Shown: positions 43,226 through 52,056, numbered from the stretch's first letter. The stretch: 64,000 nt of DNA from Caulobacter sp. Root1455 (GCF_001426905.1 NZ_LMFQ01000020.1:248001-312000), one strand, 5' to 3'. A program made the numbers and translations. Notes: a model not told the origin generated them from the sequence alone.

Positions 43226-43302
43226 GACTCGTCATCCTGAGTGTGTATTACTCCTTTAGTATCATCGACGACCTCTTTCGACAAGCGAAAAGTATCGTGA
43301 AC

Positions 43303-43317
43303 TTTACTAATAGTAAA
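43303..43317. promoter_or_regulatory. Palindromic operator in divergent promoter
   Basis: TTTACTA-A-TAGTAAA, a perfect 7-bp inverted repeat six bases before the Xre gene ATG. A related TACT-N5-AGTA element lies at 43249-43261. Likely the binding site of the adjacent regulator, controlling both its own gene and the leftward operon. Confidence 0.55.
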
Positions 43318-43322
43318 ATGCC

Positions 43323-43559
43323 ATGCTGACGGCGTCGCAAATCCGGGCGGCGCGGGCGCTTGTCGATTGGAGCGGACCCAAGCTCGCGGAGGCGGCGGGC
43401 CTGTCCTTGCCGACGATCCGCCGAATGGAAAGCGCCGTTGGACCTGGTCGTAGTTCGGTCGATAACGTGGAAGCCGTACAGCGTGCGCTGGAGGCGGCCG
43501 GTGTCATCTTTCAGATGGCCGACGATACGGCTGGCCCAGGCGTGCGCTTGAAGAAGTAG
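43323..43559 (+). CDS. Small Xre-family regulator
   Basis: 78-aa helix-turn-helix protein (LTASQIRAARALVDWSGPKLAEAAGLSLPTIRRMESAVG), a type common in alphaproteobacterial islands. No ribosome site is visible, and the palindrome is so close to the ATG that the mRNA may be nearly leaderless. It probably represses itself and the divergent four-gene operon. Confidence 0.8.
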   Translation: MLTASQIRAARALVDWSGPKLAEAAGLSLPTIRRMESAVGPGRSSVDNVEAVQRALEAAGVIFQMADDTAGPGVRLKK

Positions 43560-43771
43560 GGCTTAACCGGCCCGGTCTAGCCACGGCCAGCTACGGCCTC
43601 GCCCGTGCAGAACCCACCGCAGGCACGGTGAGCCTACGCTAGAGGGCGCCCAGAGCCTGTCTTTCCACGCCTTAGTACGCTTTGGCCCCGCGCTCCCTTG
43701 CGGTGTTCTTCCGCCGATCCAATTCTGGTCCATCGAATGCCCCGAGATCCCAGTCTGTGGAGCTTGTCGCG

Positions 43772-43966
43772 ATGGCTGAACCTGATCGTATTCTGCGTAT
43801 CCGAACCGTGCTGCTACGCACGGGTCTGAGCCGCTCAACCCTCTACCGTAAGATCGGTGAAGGTTCATTTCCACGGCAGGTGCCAATCAGCGTGCATGGT
43901 GCCGGATGGAGAGAATCCGCGATCAATCGTTGGATCGCAGATCCGTCGGCCTACCGTGCCGAATAG
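43772..43966 (+). CDS. AlpA-family regulator (excisionase-like)
   Basis: 64-aa winged-HTH protein from ATG 43772 with GGAG nine bases upstream. ILRIRTVLLRTGLSRSTLYRKIGEGSFPRQVPI and INRWIADPSAYRA are the AlpA signature. Such proteins regulate integrases or act as directionality factors. It lies 12 bases from the 3' end of the convergent integrase gene, which supports a role in excision control. Confidence 0.88.
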   Translation: MAEPDRILRIRTVLLRTGLSRSTLYRKIGEGSFPRQVPISVHGAGWRESAINRWIADPSAYRAE

Positions 43967-43978
43967 TGCGGTACTGGA

Positions 43979-45289
43979 TCAGATCGGGCGAGCTTCAGGC
44001 GTATCATATGCGTCTGGAGCAGGCTTTGCCGCCAGCTGCGCGCAGCCTGCGGCGACTGCCCAGTCCTCCATGAGCAACTTACGCTTCTCGAATAGGTCGC
44101 CGCGCCGGTAAGCGGCCTCGACCTTGTTCCCGATCGTGTGGGCGAGCGCCATTTCCACAATCTCGCTTCGATACTCGGTGGTCTCAGCCGCCCAATCGCG
44201 GAAGGTGCTGCGAAAGCCATGGGCGGTGAGGTCTTCGCGCTTCATTCGCTTCAGCACCGCCAGCATCGCCATGTTGCTCAGCTTCTTGCCAAACAGGGTG
44301 CCCCAGAAGAGGGGGCCGACGGGTGGTATATCATCTGGAATGGGCTGCCTTTTGGATTCGAGAACGCGCCGGATCACGGCGGCGTAGTCGGCCTTCCGCC
44401 CTTCAAGGATCTCTATCAAGGGCGCCGTGAGTGGGATGCGGTGTTCCTTGCGCCCTTTCATTCGGTCGGCCGGGATGGTCCAGACACGGGCGGCTAAATC
44501 GATCTCGTTCCATTCGGCGCCGATGACTTCTCCGGTGCGGGTGGCGGTAAGGATCGTGAACTCAAGAGCTCGCGCCCCGGTGCCGGGTTGGTCCTTCAGC
44601 GCAGCCATGAATGCGCTCAACTCGGCGTAGGGCAGGGCGGCGTGATGCTCGACCTTGTGGACGCGCGATTTCGCCGGCAGCAGCTTTTCAAGGTGCCCCT
44701 TCCAGCGCGCCGGGTTCTCGCCTTCGCGCAGCCCTCTGGCGGTCGCCCAATCGAGCACCGCCTCAACGCGCCCTCGCACGCGGCTGGCGGTCTCGGGCTT
44801 GGTGGACCAGATCGGCTCCAGGACGGCCAGCACCAGCCCTGTGTCGATGTCCGAGACGCCGCGATTTCCGAAGATCGGATCGGCGTAGGTCGTCAGGGTG
44901 CTCTCCCATTGCTGGGCGTGCTTCTCGTTGCGCCAACCGGCCTTGTTCGCGCGGATATAGGCGGACGCCGCCTGCTTGAACGTGAAGCCCTTGGCGGCTT
45001 CCAACGTTGAGCGTGTGCGAGCCAGTTGACGTTGTTCAATCGGGTCGATGCCGTCGAACTTCAGGCGGCGGGCGTCGCGCGCCATCGCGCGCGCTTCCGA
45101 CAAGCTGATCGTATGGGCCGGACCTAGCCCCATCTCGCGGGCGCGGCCCTGGAGCATGTAGCGATAGACCCAGGACTTACCGCCGCCCTTCTGGACCATC
45201 AGATAGAGGCCGCCGCCGTCCGGGTGCATTCCCGGCCGTGTCGTCCTTTTGACCTGCAGCGCCGTCAGGCGTTCCCAAAGTCGGGCCAT
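43979..45289 (-). CDS. Tyrosine site-specific integrase, tRNA-targeting type
   Basis: 436-aa recombinase that should insert and excise the island at tRNA-Ser. The N-terminal DUF4102-like domain (LTALQVKRTTRPGMHPDGGGLYLMVQKGG) is followed by a core-binding domain and a catalytic domain: Arg in ILTATRTGEVIGAEW, HGFRSTFRDWAAE (HxxR), HTIGNKVEAAYRRGD with the nucleophile Tyr. ATG 45289 (MARLWERLTALQ) is preferred over the frame opening at 45358, which runs through the presumed arm-site repeats. It is transcribed away from the tRNA, 148 bases from it. Confidence 0.93.
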   Translation of the reverse strand: MARLWERLTALQVKRTTRPGMHPDGGGLYLMVQKGGGKSWVYRYMLQGRAREMGLGPAHTISLSEARAMARDARRLKFDGIDPIEQRQLARTRSTLEAAKGFTFKQAASAYIRANKAGWRNEKHAQQWESTLTTYADPIFGNRGVSDIDTGLVLAVLEPIWSTKPETASRVRGRVEAVLDWATARGLREGENPARWKGHLEKLLPAKSRVHKVEHHAALPYAELSAFMAALKDQPGTGARALEFTILTATRTGEVIGAEWNEIDLAARVWTIPADRMKGRKEHRIPLTAPLIEILEGRKADYAAVIRRVLESKRQPIPDDIPPVGPLFWGTLFGKKLSNMAMLAVLKRMKREDLTAHGFRSTFRDWAAETTEYRSEIVEMALAHTIGNKVEAAYRRGDLFEKRKLLMEDWAVAAGCAQLAAKPAPDAYDTPEARPI

Positions 45290-45290
45290 T

Positions 45291-45315
45291 TTGTCCCACA
45301 CTTCGTCCCACAAAT
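45291..45315 (+). repeat. Tandem GTCCCACA repeats, possible integrase arm sites
   Basis: GTCCCACA occurs at 45293-45300 and 45305-45312, twelve bases apart, just upstream of the integrase ATG. The second sits in TTCGTCCCACAAAT, also present at 25266-25279 near the other island end. Confidence 0.5.
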
Positions 45316-45434
45316 GAGACTCGGAGCGTGTTGGATCGCGTGAGACGTGTCGAAACACGTTTTCGCGATTATCCCTTATGGCTCAGGGATTTGCGGGACG
45401 CCCGGGGGCGTTCTGGCACTGACTGGGATGGGGT

Positions 45435-45526
<92 letters not shown>

Positions 45527-45664
45527 AGGGGGTCTTCGGGGCCTGCCCGGGGGCTGGCCTTGAGTGAGGGCGGGATACCTAGCGGCGCCGCCGAAAGAGT
45601 GCAAGGGCCTGTGACAAGCTTTTGTGTCGCGGGGCGCGGTTTCCCGTCGCGGGGCGGGCCCGGC

Positions 45665-46141
45665 CTAGGCCTTGGGATAGAGAACCATCTGGGTGCAGCG
45701 GAAAAGCGCGATGGTCTTGCCGGTGGCTTCGGCGGTGACGAGGGCGTCCCAGACCTGGGTGTTGCGGCCGCCGTGGACCAGGGTCGCCTCGCAGGCCACG
45801 CCGCCGCCCTCGCGCACCGTGCCCAGGAAGTTGGACTTCAGCTCGATGGTGGTGAAGCCGCTGGCCCCCTCGGGCAGCGAGACCACGCAGCCGTAGCCGC
45901 TGGCGCTGTCGGCCAGGGCGATGACGCTGGCGGCGTGCAGGAAGCCGTTGGGGGCCATGTGGCGCTGGGTCACGGTCATGCGCCCGCGCACGCGGCCGGG
46001 CGCCGCTTCCAGCCATTCCAGGCCCAGCAGATCGGGCAGGTGGCCCTTCTGGCCGGCTGTCAGAGCGGCGCTGCGATCGCCGTCGCCGAGGTTCCGCGCG
46101 GCTTCGAGCGGGGATGGGGCGGCGCTGTTGTCTTCGGCCAT
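45665..46141 (-). CDS. PaaI-family hotdog thioesterase
   Basis: 158-aa cytosolic acyl-CoA thioesterase-like protein. The hotdog core is visible: RMTVTQRHMAPNGFLHAASVIALADSASGYGCV and FTTIELKSNFLGTVREG, with a late VWDALVTAEATGKTIALFRCTQ. The start ATG 46141 (MAEDNSAAP) has GGAGA upstream. Substrate cannot be read; phenylacetyl- or hydroxybenzoyl-CoA types are similar. First chromosomal gene to the right of the tRNA. Confidence 0.85.
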   Translation of the reverse strand: MAEDNSAAPSPLEAARNLGDGDRSAALTAGQKGHLPDLLGLEWLEAAPGRVRGRMTVTQRHMAPNGFLHAASVIALADSASGYGCVVSLPEGASGFTTIELKSNFLGTVREGGGVACEATLVHGGRNTQVWDALVTAEATGKTIALFRCTQMVLYPKA

Positions 46142-46218
46142 GGGGCGTCTCCTTCGCGTGCCCAGTTCTTCGCGTGCGAAGCATCTACGCGCCGGGACGG
46201 GTCGAGGCAAGTCCGTTT

Positions 46219-47061
46219 TTAAATAGAACTGATATCGACGGGCTGGAACCGCTTGCCGTCCTCGCCCTCCGGCGGCAGGCGGAAGGCGCGGATTCCGACC
46301 TGCAGGGCCGGGGCGGCCAGCGGACCGGGCGCGGCCGCCACGGCGGCGCGGCGGGCGACGAAGGCCTGCGCCGAGACGGCGTCGCCGGCGTCGATGTTGC
46401 GGGCCTTCTGCTCGGCGACCGTGGTGCTCCAGGCGTCGATGACGTCGCCGGTCCAGCCGACGAGGATCCGGGTCGCCGGCGGCAGGTTCAGCAGGCGGCG
46501 GGCGGCGGCGTGCAGGCCGGCGGGGTCGGCGCCGGGGGCGGCGCTGTCGTCCAGGCCCTGGTCCGGCGGCAGGATGGCCGAGCCGGCGAAGACCACGTCG
46601 CCGACCTGATACGCCGTGGCGCCGGGCAGGCGGCCGGGCAGGGCGATGGCGGTGATCTCGATCCCGCCCATCGGCAGGGCCTCGCCGTCCTGGGCCAGCT
46701 TGTCGAAGTCCCAGCCGTCCAGGTCGACGCCGTCGCCGCCGAGCACGGGGACCAGGCGCTTGAGGCTGTCCAGCACCGAAGCGCCGATGCAGATCGAGGC
46801 GCCGGTCTCGTATTTCACGTGGCCGGCCGCCGACAGGTGGTCGGTATGCAGCCCGGTCTCCAGGATCCAGGTCGGGCCCAGGTCCTTGGCGCGGACGTCG
46901 GCGATGATGGCGTCGATGAAGCGGGTGTCGACCGCCTGGGTCAGCGGATCGTAGTCGAGGACGGGGTCGACGAACGCGCAGAGCAGGGTGGCCGGATCGG
47001 CGATCAGATAGGTGACCCGTCCGGTGGCGGGGTGGTGGAAAGCGGTGATTTCCGGCTGCAT
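46219..47061 (-). CDS. Metallo-beta-lactamase-fold protein with degenerate metal site
   Basis: 280-aa protein resembling ETHE1-type persulfide dioxygenases/MBL hydrolases (FHHPATGRVTYLIADPATLLCAFVDPVLDYDP, TWILETGLHTDHLSAAG). In active enzymes the second segment reads ETHxHADH; here the first His is Gly. The later PGHTPGS becomes PGRLPGA, and VGDxLF becomes VFAGSAILP, so further metal ligands are missing. It may be non-catalytic or bind metal differently. ATG 47061 gives MQPEITAF, the normal family N-terminus. Confidence 0.75.
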   Translation of the reverse strand: MQPEITAFHHPATGRVTYLIADPATLLCAFVDPVLDYDPLTQAVDTRFIDAIIADVRAKDLGPTWILETGLHTDHLSAAGHVKYETGASICIGASVLDSLKRLVPVLGGDGVDLDGWDFDKLAQDGEALPMGGIEITAIALPGRLPGATAYQVGDVVFAGSAILPPDQGLDDSAAPGADPAGLHAAARRLLNLPPATRILVGWTGDVIDAWSTTVAEQKARNIDAGDAVSAQAFVARRAAVAAAPGPLAAPALQVGIRAFRLPPEGEDGKRFQPVDISSI

Positions 47062-47171
47062 AGATCGGTCCGATGACGCCCTGAGGCGGGCACCTTGACC
47101 GGAAGCTCTTAAGTATCGGCGAACAAGACCAGCCTGCTCGCCCCCGAGGCGATTCGTCTCAGGGGTGAGAC

Positions 47172-47882
47172 CTATGGGCGTTCCGCGGCCGCCGCGCAGC
47201 CCTTGTCGCCGCGCATTTCGGTGACCCACACGGGCTCGACATAGCGGTCGCCGTCGCGGAATCCGGGGGCGCAGCCGTCCGGCGTGTCGGACTTGCCGGA
47301 CTTGCCGCCGCCGCGCATGTCCAGCGACAGGGCCAGGGATTGGGAGGATCCGCCGCGCGGTCCCCAGCCATAGCCATAGCCGCCGCCATAGCCGTAACCA
47401 CCGTAACCACCGTAACCGTAGCCGCCGTGCTTGCCGTAGTCGGTCTTGCCGACGGCGACGCCCAGGGTTCCGGTCTCGCCGATCGGGATCAGGCTCGAGA
47501 CATAGCCGCTGCGATAGCCACCGGTGCCGACGCTGACGCCCATCTCGCCGTGGACCTGGCGCTTGCCGTCCTTGTCCAGGGGGTAGCCGTTGACGTCGAG
47601 GTCGGCGCGCGGGGCGTAGTCGATCGGCCCCCCCTGGATCGGCGGAGCGTCGGCCATCCAGGCGGAGAGCGGGTCGACGACGGCCGGCTTGGCGCGTTCG
47701 GCCGCGTCGCGGGCCTGGGCGTCGGCCTTGGCCTTGGCCAGTTCGGCCTCGGTCGGCGGGCGGGTGGCGCGGGCGGCGGCGGTGGTCACCACCTCGTCGT
47801 CGGCCGAACGGGCGAGCGCCGCGCCGGGCAGGGCCAGCGGCAAGGCCAGTAGGGCGGCGAGGGCGATGCGGGACGCGAACAT
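47172..47882 (-). CDS. Exported Gly/Tyr-rich protein
   Basis: 236-aa secreted or periplasmic protein. The signal peptide ends PGAALARS. The middle is Lys/Ala-rich (EAELAKAKADAQARDAAERAK), then a predicted beta region (GEMGVSVGTGGYRSGYVSSL) and a low-complexity GYGYGGYGGYGYGGGYGYGW run at about residues 160-180. I do not recognise a family. Such Gly/Tyr runs occur in surface or adhesive proteins. The start ATG 47882 is chosen for the signal peptide. Confidence 0.65.
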   Translation of the reverse strand: MFASRIALAALLALPLALPGAALARSADDEVVTTAAARATRPPTEAELAKAKADAQARDAAERAKPAVVDPLSAWMADAPPIQGGPIDYAPRADLDVNGYPLDKDGKRQVHGEMGVSVGTGGYRSGYVSSLIPIGETGTLGVAVGKTDYGKHGGYGYGGYGGYGYGGGYGYGWGPRGGSSQSLALSLDMRGGGKSGKSDTPDGCAPGFRDGDRYVEPVWVTEMRGDKGCAAAAERP

Positions 47883-47989
47883 GGACGAAACCTCCGACCC
47901 CGCCACAGTGGGCTCGGTCTGCAACCGAATTAGGGCCTGAATGTATCGCTTAAGCAAGACAAGGAGGGCGCGAGCCGAAGCTCGCGGCG

Positions 47990-49057
47990 TCACAGCGCCT
48001 CAAGCGCGGCTTCCAGCGCCGCCATGTCCGGGGGCAGGGGGGTCTCGAAGCGCAGGGTCTCTCCGGTGATCGGGTGGACGAAGCCCAGCACGGCCGCGTG
48101 CAGGGCCTGGCGGGAGAAGCCGATCTCGGTCAGGGCCGCCTTGACCGGGGCGGCCGGGGCGCCGGCGCCGTAGACCGGGTCGCCCAGGCAGGGACTGCCC
48201 TTGCTGGCCATGTGCACGCGGATCTGGTGGGTGCGGCCGGTCTCCAGCCGGCAGGCGACGCGGGCGGCCAGGGGAGCGTTCTGGGCCTTGCCCGACGACC
48301 CGAAGGTCTTCTCGACGCGATAGTGGGTGATCGCCTCGCGGCCGCCGGACTTCAAGACGGCCATCTTCTTGCGGTCGCCGGGCGAGCGGCCCAGCTGGGT
48401 GACGATCGTCCCGACCGCCGGATGCGGCGCGCCGCGGGTCAGGGCGACGTACATCCGGTCGATGTCGTGCTTGGCGAACAGCGCCGACAGCCCCTGGTGG
48501 GCGGCGTCGGTCTTGGCCGCCACCATCACGCCGGAGGTTTCCTTGTCCAGGCGATGGACGATGCCGGGCCGGGCGACGCCGCCGATGCCGGACAGACTGT
48601 CGCCGCAGTGGAACAGCAGGGCGTTGACCAGGGTGCCGGTCTCGCAGCCCGGGGCCGGATGGGCGGCCATACCCGGCGGCTTGTCGATGACGATCAGGTA
48701 GGCGTCCTCATAGAGCACGCTGAGCGGGATGTTCTCCGGCTCGGGTTCGGCGGCGACCGGGGGCGGGATCAGCACCTCGTAGACGCCGGCCGGAGCCTTG
48801 GCCTTGCCGTCGGTCATGGCCCGCGGTGCGCGGCCCTCGACGACCAGCGACACCTGGCCGGCGGCGATCAGGGCCTGCAGGCGAGCCCGCGACAGGTCCG
48901 GCGCGGCGGCGGCCAGGGCCTTGTCCAGCCGCTGGCCGGCCAGGCCGGCGCCCAGCTCGATCCGCACGACGTCGCCGCGGGCGTCCGCTTCGGGGGCGCC
49001 CAGATCGTCGATCTCGTCGTCGATCAGCGTCTCGCTCGGGTCGGGCGGCTGGATCAA
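47990..49057 (-). CDS. rluD: RluA/RluD-family 23S rRNA pseudouridine synthase
   Basis: 355-aa enzyme that converts uridines to pseudouridine in large-subunit rRNA. The N-terminal S4 domain (GQRLDKALAAAAPDLSRARLQALIAAGQV) binds RNA. The catalytic motif GIVHRLDKETSGVMVAAKTD has the Asp at about 171. ETGRTHQIRVHMASKGSPCLGDPVYG and a late RQALHA complete the family. The RluD assignment over RluC or RluA is based on length and motif style. Confidence 0.9.
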   Translation of the reverse strand: MIQPPDPSETLIDDEIDDLGAPEADARGDVVRIELGAGLAGQRLDKALAAAAPDLSRARLQALIAAGQVSLVVEGRAPRAMTDGKAKAPAGVYEVLIPPPVAAEPEPENIPLSVLYEDAYLIVIDKPPGMAAHPAPGCETGTLVNALLFHCGDSLSGIGGVARPGIVHRLDKETSGVMVAAKTDAAHQGLSALFAKHDIDRMYVALTRGAPHPAVGTIVTQLGRSPGDRKKMAVLKSGGREAITHYRVEKTFGSSGKAQNAPLAARVACRLETGRTHQIRVHMASKGSPCLGDPVYGAGAPAAPVKAALTEIGFSRQALHAAVLGFVHPITGETLRFETPLPPDMAALEAALEAL

Positions 49058-49153
49058 GGCGTCTTCACGGCTCCGTCATGGCTATGTCGTATCGGGGACA
49101 TCGCCCGCGCCTAACGGCTCAGGTTCAAGCCTAGCGTCCGAAGGGGATAGTCG

Positions 49154-51664
49154 ATGCGCGCGATCCGCACCACCTTGCTCATGACCGCCGTCAGCGGTCT
49201 GGCGCTCTGCGCCGGATTGGCCGCCGGCGTCGCCCACGCGGCCGAGCCGGACGCCACCGCCCCGGAACAGGTCGAGGCGCTGATCGTCACCGCCCAGAAG
49301 CGCGAACAGCGGGCCCTGGACGTGCCGATCGCCCTGACGGCCTATTCGGGCGCCATGCTCGACCGGCTGGGCGTGCAGGAGTTCGACAAGCTGTCGGCCT
49401 TCGTGCCGGGCTTCCAGGTCCAGAACCAGTCGCCCAACAACCCCGGCTTCGTGATGCGCGGCATCACCTCCGACAGCGGCGAGGCCACGGTCGAGCCGCG
49501 CGTCTCGGTGTTCCAGGACGGCGTGTCGATCTCCAAGTCGCGCGGTTCGTACGTCGAGCTGTTCGACGTCCAGCGCATCGAGGTGGCCAAGGGCCCGCAG
49601 TCGACCCTGTTCGGGCGCGGCGCGATGATCGGGGCGGTCAACATCATCCAGAACAAGGCCGACGTGCACGCCCTGGACTGGCGCGTGGGGGCCGAGCTGG
49701 GCGACCACGGCTACGGCCTGTTCGAGGGCATGGCCAACGTGCCGCTGAGCGACACCTTCGCGGTCCGTTTCGCCGGCCGCTACAAGGAGCGCGACGGCGC
49801 GATCGAGAACGTGCTGGGCGGCAGGAACCTGGGTTCGACCGACACCGGCGCGGCCCGCCTGTCGTTCCGCTGGACCCCGACCGACAAGCTCGACGCCGAC
49901 CTGATCCTCAACTACGAGGCCGACCATCCGACGGGCACCTCGTTCAAGTCCAACGCCTTCAACCCGACCAACACCGCCACGGGCCAGGCCCTGGGCGACC
50001 GCGACCCCAACAGCCCGGCGGGCCTGTCCAGCGGCTACGGCTTCGAGGGCGGCGCGCCGCTGGGCCTCAAGCGCTTCGTTCAGGGCGCGACGGCCCTGGT
50101 CGACTATCGCTTCAACGACGCCTGGACCCTGTCGTCGATCACCGCGGCCCGCCACTTCGCCAGCGACGAGGTGTTCGACCCGGACGGCTTCTCGCTGCCG
50201 ATGTTCGTGTTCGCCGAGGACGCGCGCGGCACGCAGTACAGCCAGGAGCTGCGCCTGAACCACGACAACGGCGGCAAGATCAGCTGGTTCGGCGGCGTCA
50301 GCTATTTCGACGAGGACGCCCGGACTCGCGTGCCGCTGCAGTTCGACGAGCGCTACGCCCTGGCCCTGCTGACCAGACAACTCAGCAAGCCCAATCCGCA
50401 GCCGACGGCGGTGCTGACCAACACCACCTTCCTGGCGGCTCTGGTCACCGGCCTGACCGGCGGCGCGGCCAGTGGTCCCACGGCCCTGGGCATCGCCAAC
50501 AATCTGGGCGTCCACACCGAGCAGTTCACCAACTACGGCACGACCCGGTCGTGGGACGTCTATGGCGACGCCACCTGGCATGTGAGCGACCGCTTCGAGC
50601 TGTCGGCCGGCCTGCGCTACACCAATGACGACAAGTCCAGCGGGATCGCGTCCCGGGTCAGCCAGCGCTCGATCCTGGGCGGAACGATCGGCGCGCTCAG
50701 CCAGCCGGCGGCGACGCGGCAGGCCATTCTCGGCGCCCTGGCCGTTCCGGGCGCGGCCAACATCCCGACCTCGGTCGGCTATCCGATTCCGATGTTCGGC
50801 CTGTTCGCCCAGCCGACCACCGGCAACGGCCAGATCTCGACCCAGGACTTCACCGACGACGGCCTGACCTGGCGCCTGGTGGGCCGCTACGAGGTCACGC
50901 CCGAGGCCAGCCTCTACGCGTCCTACGCCCGCGGCCGCCGCCCCAAGGTGCTGTCCTCGGCCGCGCCCGCCGCGCCGATGTCGCCGGGCAAGTTCACCCC
51001 GGTCTCGGCCGAGACCGTCGACAGCTACGAGGCCGGCGCCAAGAGCCGGCTGCTGGGCGGCGCGCTCTATGTCGAGGGCGCGGTCTACTACTACACCTAC
51101 GACAACTTCCAGACGTCGGTGCAGGAAGGGGCCCAGATCATCACCACCAACGCCGGCAAGGCCGAAAGCTACGGTTTCGAGGGCCAGGCCACCTGGCAGG
51201 CGGCCAGCTTCGCCGAGGTGTTCGCGACCTACGGCTACAACCACGGGCGCTTCAAGGCCGGCATCCGCGACGGCAACCGCTTCCGCCTGTCGCCGGACAA
51301 CAAGGTCTCGCTGGGGACCAGCCTGCACGCCGACCTGCTGAACGGCCGCTTCACCTTCACGCCGATCTACGCCTGGCAGTCCAAGGTGTTCTTCGACGAC
51401 GACAACGACATCCCGGCCCTGCAGAAGAACAATCTGATCCCCGACCTGGTGCAGGACGAGTTCCAGAAGAGCTACGGCCTGCTGGACCTGCGCCTGCAGT
51501 ACCAGCCGTCGTTCGCCCACTGGACGGTCGGGGCCTTCGTGACCAACGCCACCGACGAGAAGTACGTCAAGGACGCGGGCAACACCGGCGACGGCTTCGG
51601 CATCCCAACCTTCATCGCCGGCAACCCGCGCTACTACGGCGTGACGTTCTCGCTGCGGCGGTAG
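49154..51664 (+). CDS. TonB-dependent receptor
   Basis: 836-aa outer-membrane receptor. Signal peptide ends GVAHAAEPD; the TonB box is VEALIVTAQKREQRALDVPIAL. The plug contains FDKLSAFVPGFQVQNQSPNNPGFVMRGI and VEVAKGPQSTLFGRGAMIGAVN-like residues; the barrel ends RYYGVTFSLRR. This plug style (LFGRGAxxGAVN) is that of siderophore- or sterol/other small-molecule receptors, not the chitin-type receptors at the left of the window. The substrate is unknown; the adjacent ferritin-like gene might hint at iron. Confidence 0.93.
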   Translation: MRAIRTTLLMTAVSGLALCAGLAAGVAHAAEPDATAPEQVEALIVTAQKREQRALDVPIALTAYSGAMLDRLGVQEFDKLSAFVPGFQVQNQSPNNPGFVMRGITSDSGEATVEPRVSVFQDGVSISKSRGSYVELFDVQRIEVAKGPQSTLFGRGAMIGAVNIIQNKADVHALDWRVGAELGDHGYGLFEGMANVPLSDTFAVRFAGRYKERDGAIENVLGGRNLGSTDTGAARLSFRWTPTDKLDADLILNYEADHPTGTSFKSNAFNPTNTATGQALGDRDPNSPAGLSSGYGFEGGAPLGLKRFVQGATALVDYRFNDAWTLSSITAARHFASDEVFDPDGFSLPMFVFAEDARGTQYSQELRLNHDNGGKISWFGGVSYFDEDARTRVPLQFDERYALALLTRQLSKPNPQPTAVLTNTTFLAALVTGLTGGAASGPTALGIANNLGVHTEQFTNYGTTRSWDVYGDATWHVSDRFELSAGLRYTNDDKSSGIASRVSQRSILGGTIGALSQPAATRQAILGALAVPGAANIPTSVGYPIPMFGLFAQPTTGNGQISTQDFTDDGLTWRLVGRYEVTPEASLYASYARGRRPKVLSSAAPAAPMSPGKFTPVSAETVDSYEAGAKSRLLGGALYVEGAVYYYTYDNFQTSVQEGAQIITTNAGKAESYGFEGQATWQAASFAEVFATYGYNHGRFKAGIRDGNRFRLSPDNKVSLGTSLHADLLNGRFTFTPIYAWQSKVFFDDDNDIPALQKNNLIPDLVQDEFQKSYGLLDLRLQYQPSFAHWTVGAFVTNATDEKYVKDAGNTGDGFGIPTFIAGNPRYYGVTFSLRR

Positions 51665-51672
51665 GGCTCCGT

Positions 51673-51741
51673 CGGGGACACGCACTCATACTCGACGCCC
51701 TGCGATTAGGGCGCGGATCGTGGGATGAGTGCGTGTCCCCG
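51673..51741. repeat. Large inverted-repeat element between convergent genes
   Basis: 17-bp perfect arms (51673-51689 with 51725-51741, GGGGACACGCACTCAT type) enclose a second, smaller stem CGCCC/GGGCG. It lies between the TonB receptor stop and the ferritin-like gene stop, so it could act as a bidirectional terminator. It resembles dispersed palindromic elements seen in Caulobacterales. Confidence 0.65.
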
Positions 51742-51750
51742 TTCGTAGCC

Positions 51751-52056
51751 CTACGTCTCCGCCTCTTCCTCGCGGCCGGTGATCGATCCGTCCGTGAACA
51801 GATATTCCTTCAGCTGCGCGTCGGTCTCCGGATCGCTGCGGCGCAGCCATTCCAGCACCATGGCCGCGTGCTCCAGCTCCTCGCGGGCGTTGTGCAGCAG
51901 GATCTTGCGCAGCTCCGGGTCATCGCAGTCGTCGGCCCGCTGGCGATACCAGTCCACCGCCTCCAACTCCTCGATCAGCGACGTGATGGCGTAGTGCTGG
52001 TTGAGCGTCTTGCCGCGCAGCTTTTCTCGCGGGACATGGAGTCCTTCGCTGGACAT
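51751..52056 (-). CDS. Encapsulin-type ferritin-like protein (EncFtn)
   Basis: 101-aa four-helix-forming iron oxidase of the EncFtn type. Family segments are LNQHYAITSLIEELEAVDWYRQRADDC, LRKILLHNAREELEHAAMVLEW and LRRSDPETDAQLKEYLFTDGSI; the Glu residues in IEELEAVDWY and the ExxH in REELEHA form the metal site. EncFtn proteins usually act inside an encapsulin shell. Here no shell gene is next to it in the window, and its tail (TGREEEAET) has no clear encapsulation peptide. It may act with a shell encoded elsewhere or alone. Confidence 0.85.
   Translation of the reverse strand: MSSEGLHVPREKLRGKTLNQHYAITSLIEELEAVDWYRQRADDCDDPELRKILLHNAREELEHAAMVLEWLRRSDPETDAQLKEYLFTDGSITGREEEAET

Noticed and set aside
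47385-47430. Short tandem repeats that could suggest a CRISPR or VNTR
   Set aside because: They are codons of a Gly/Tyr-rich protein segment; there are no spaced identical repeats or cas genes.
49082-51685. 867-aa minus-strand frame opposite the TonB receptor
   Set aside because: Antisense shadow with no recognisable motif; the plus-strand receptor has a signal peptide, TonB box and barrel.
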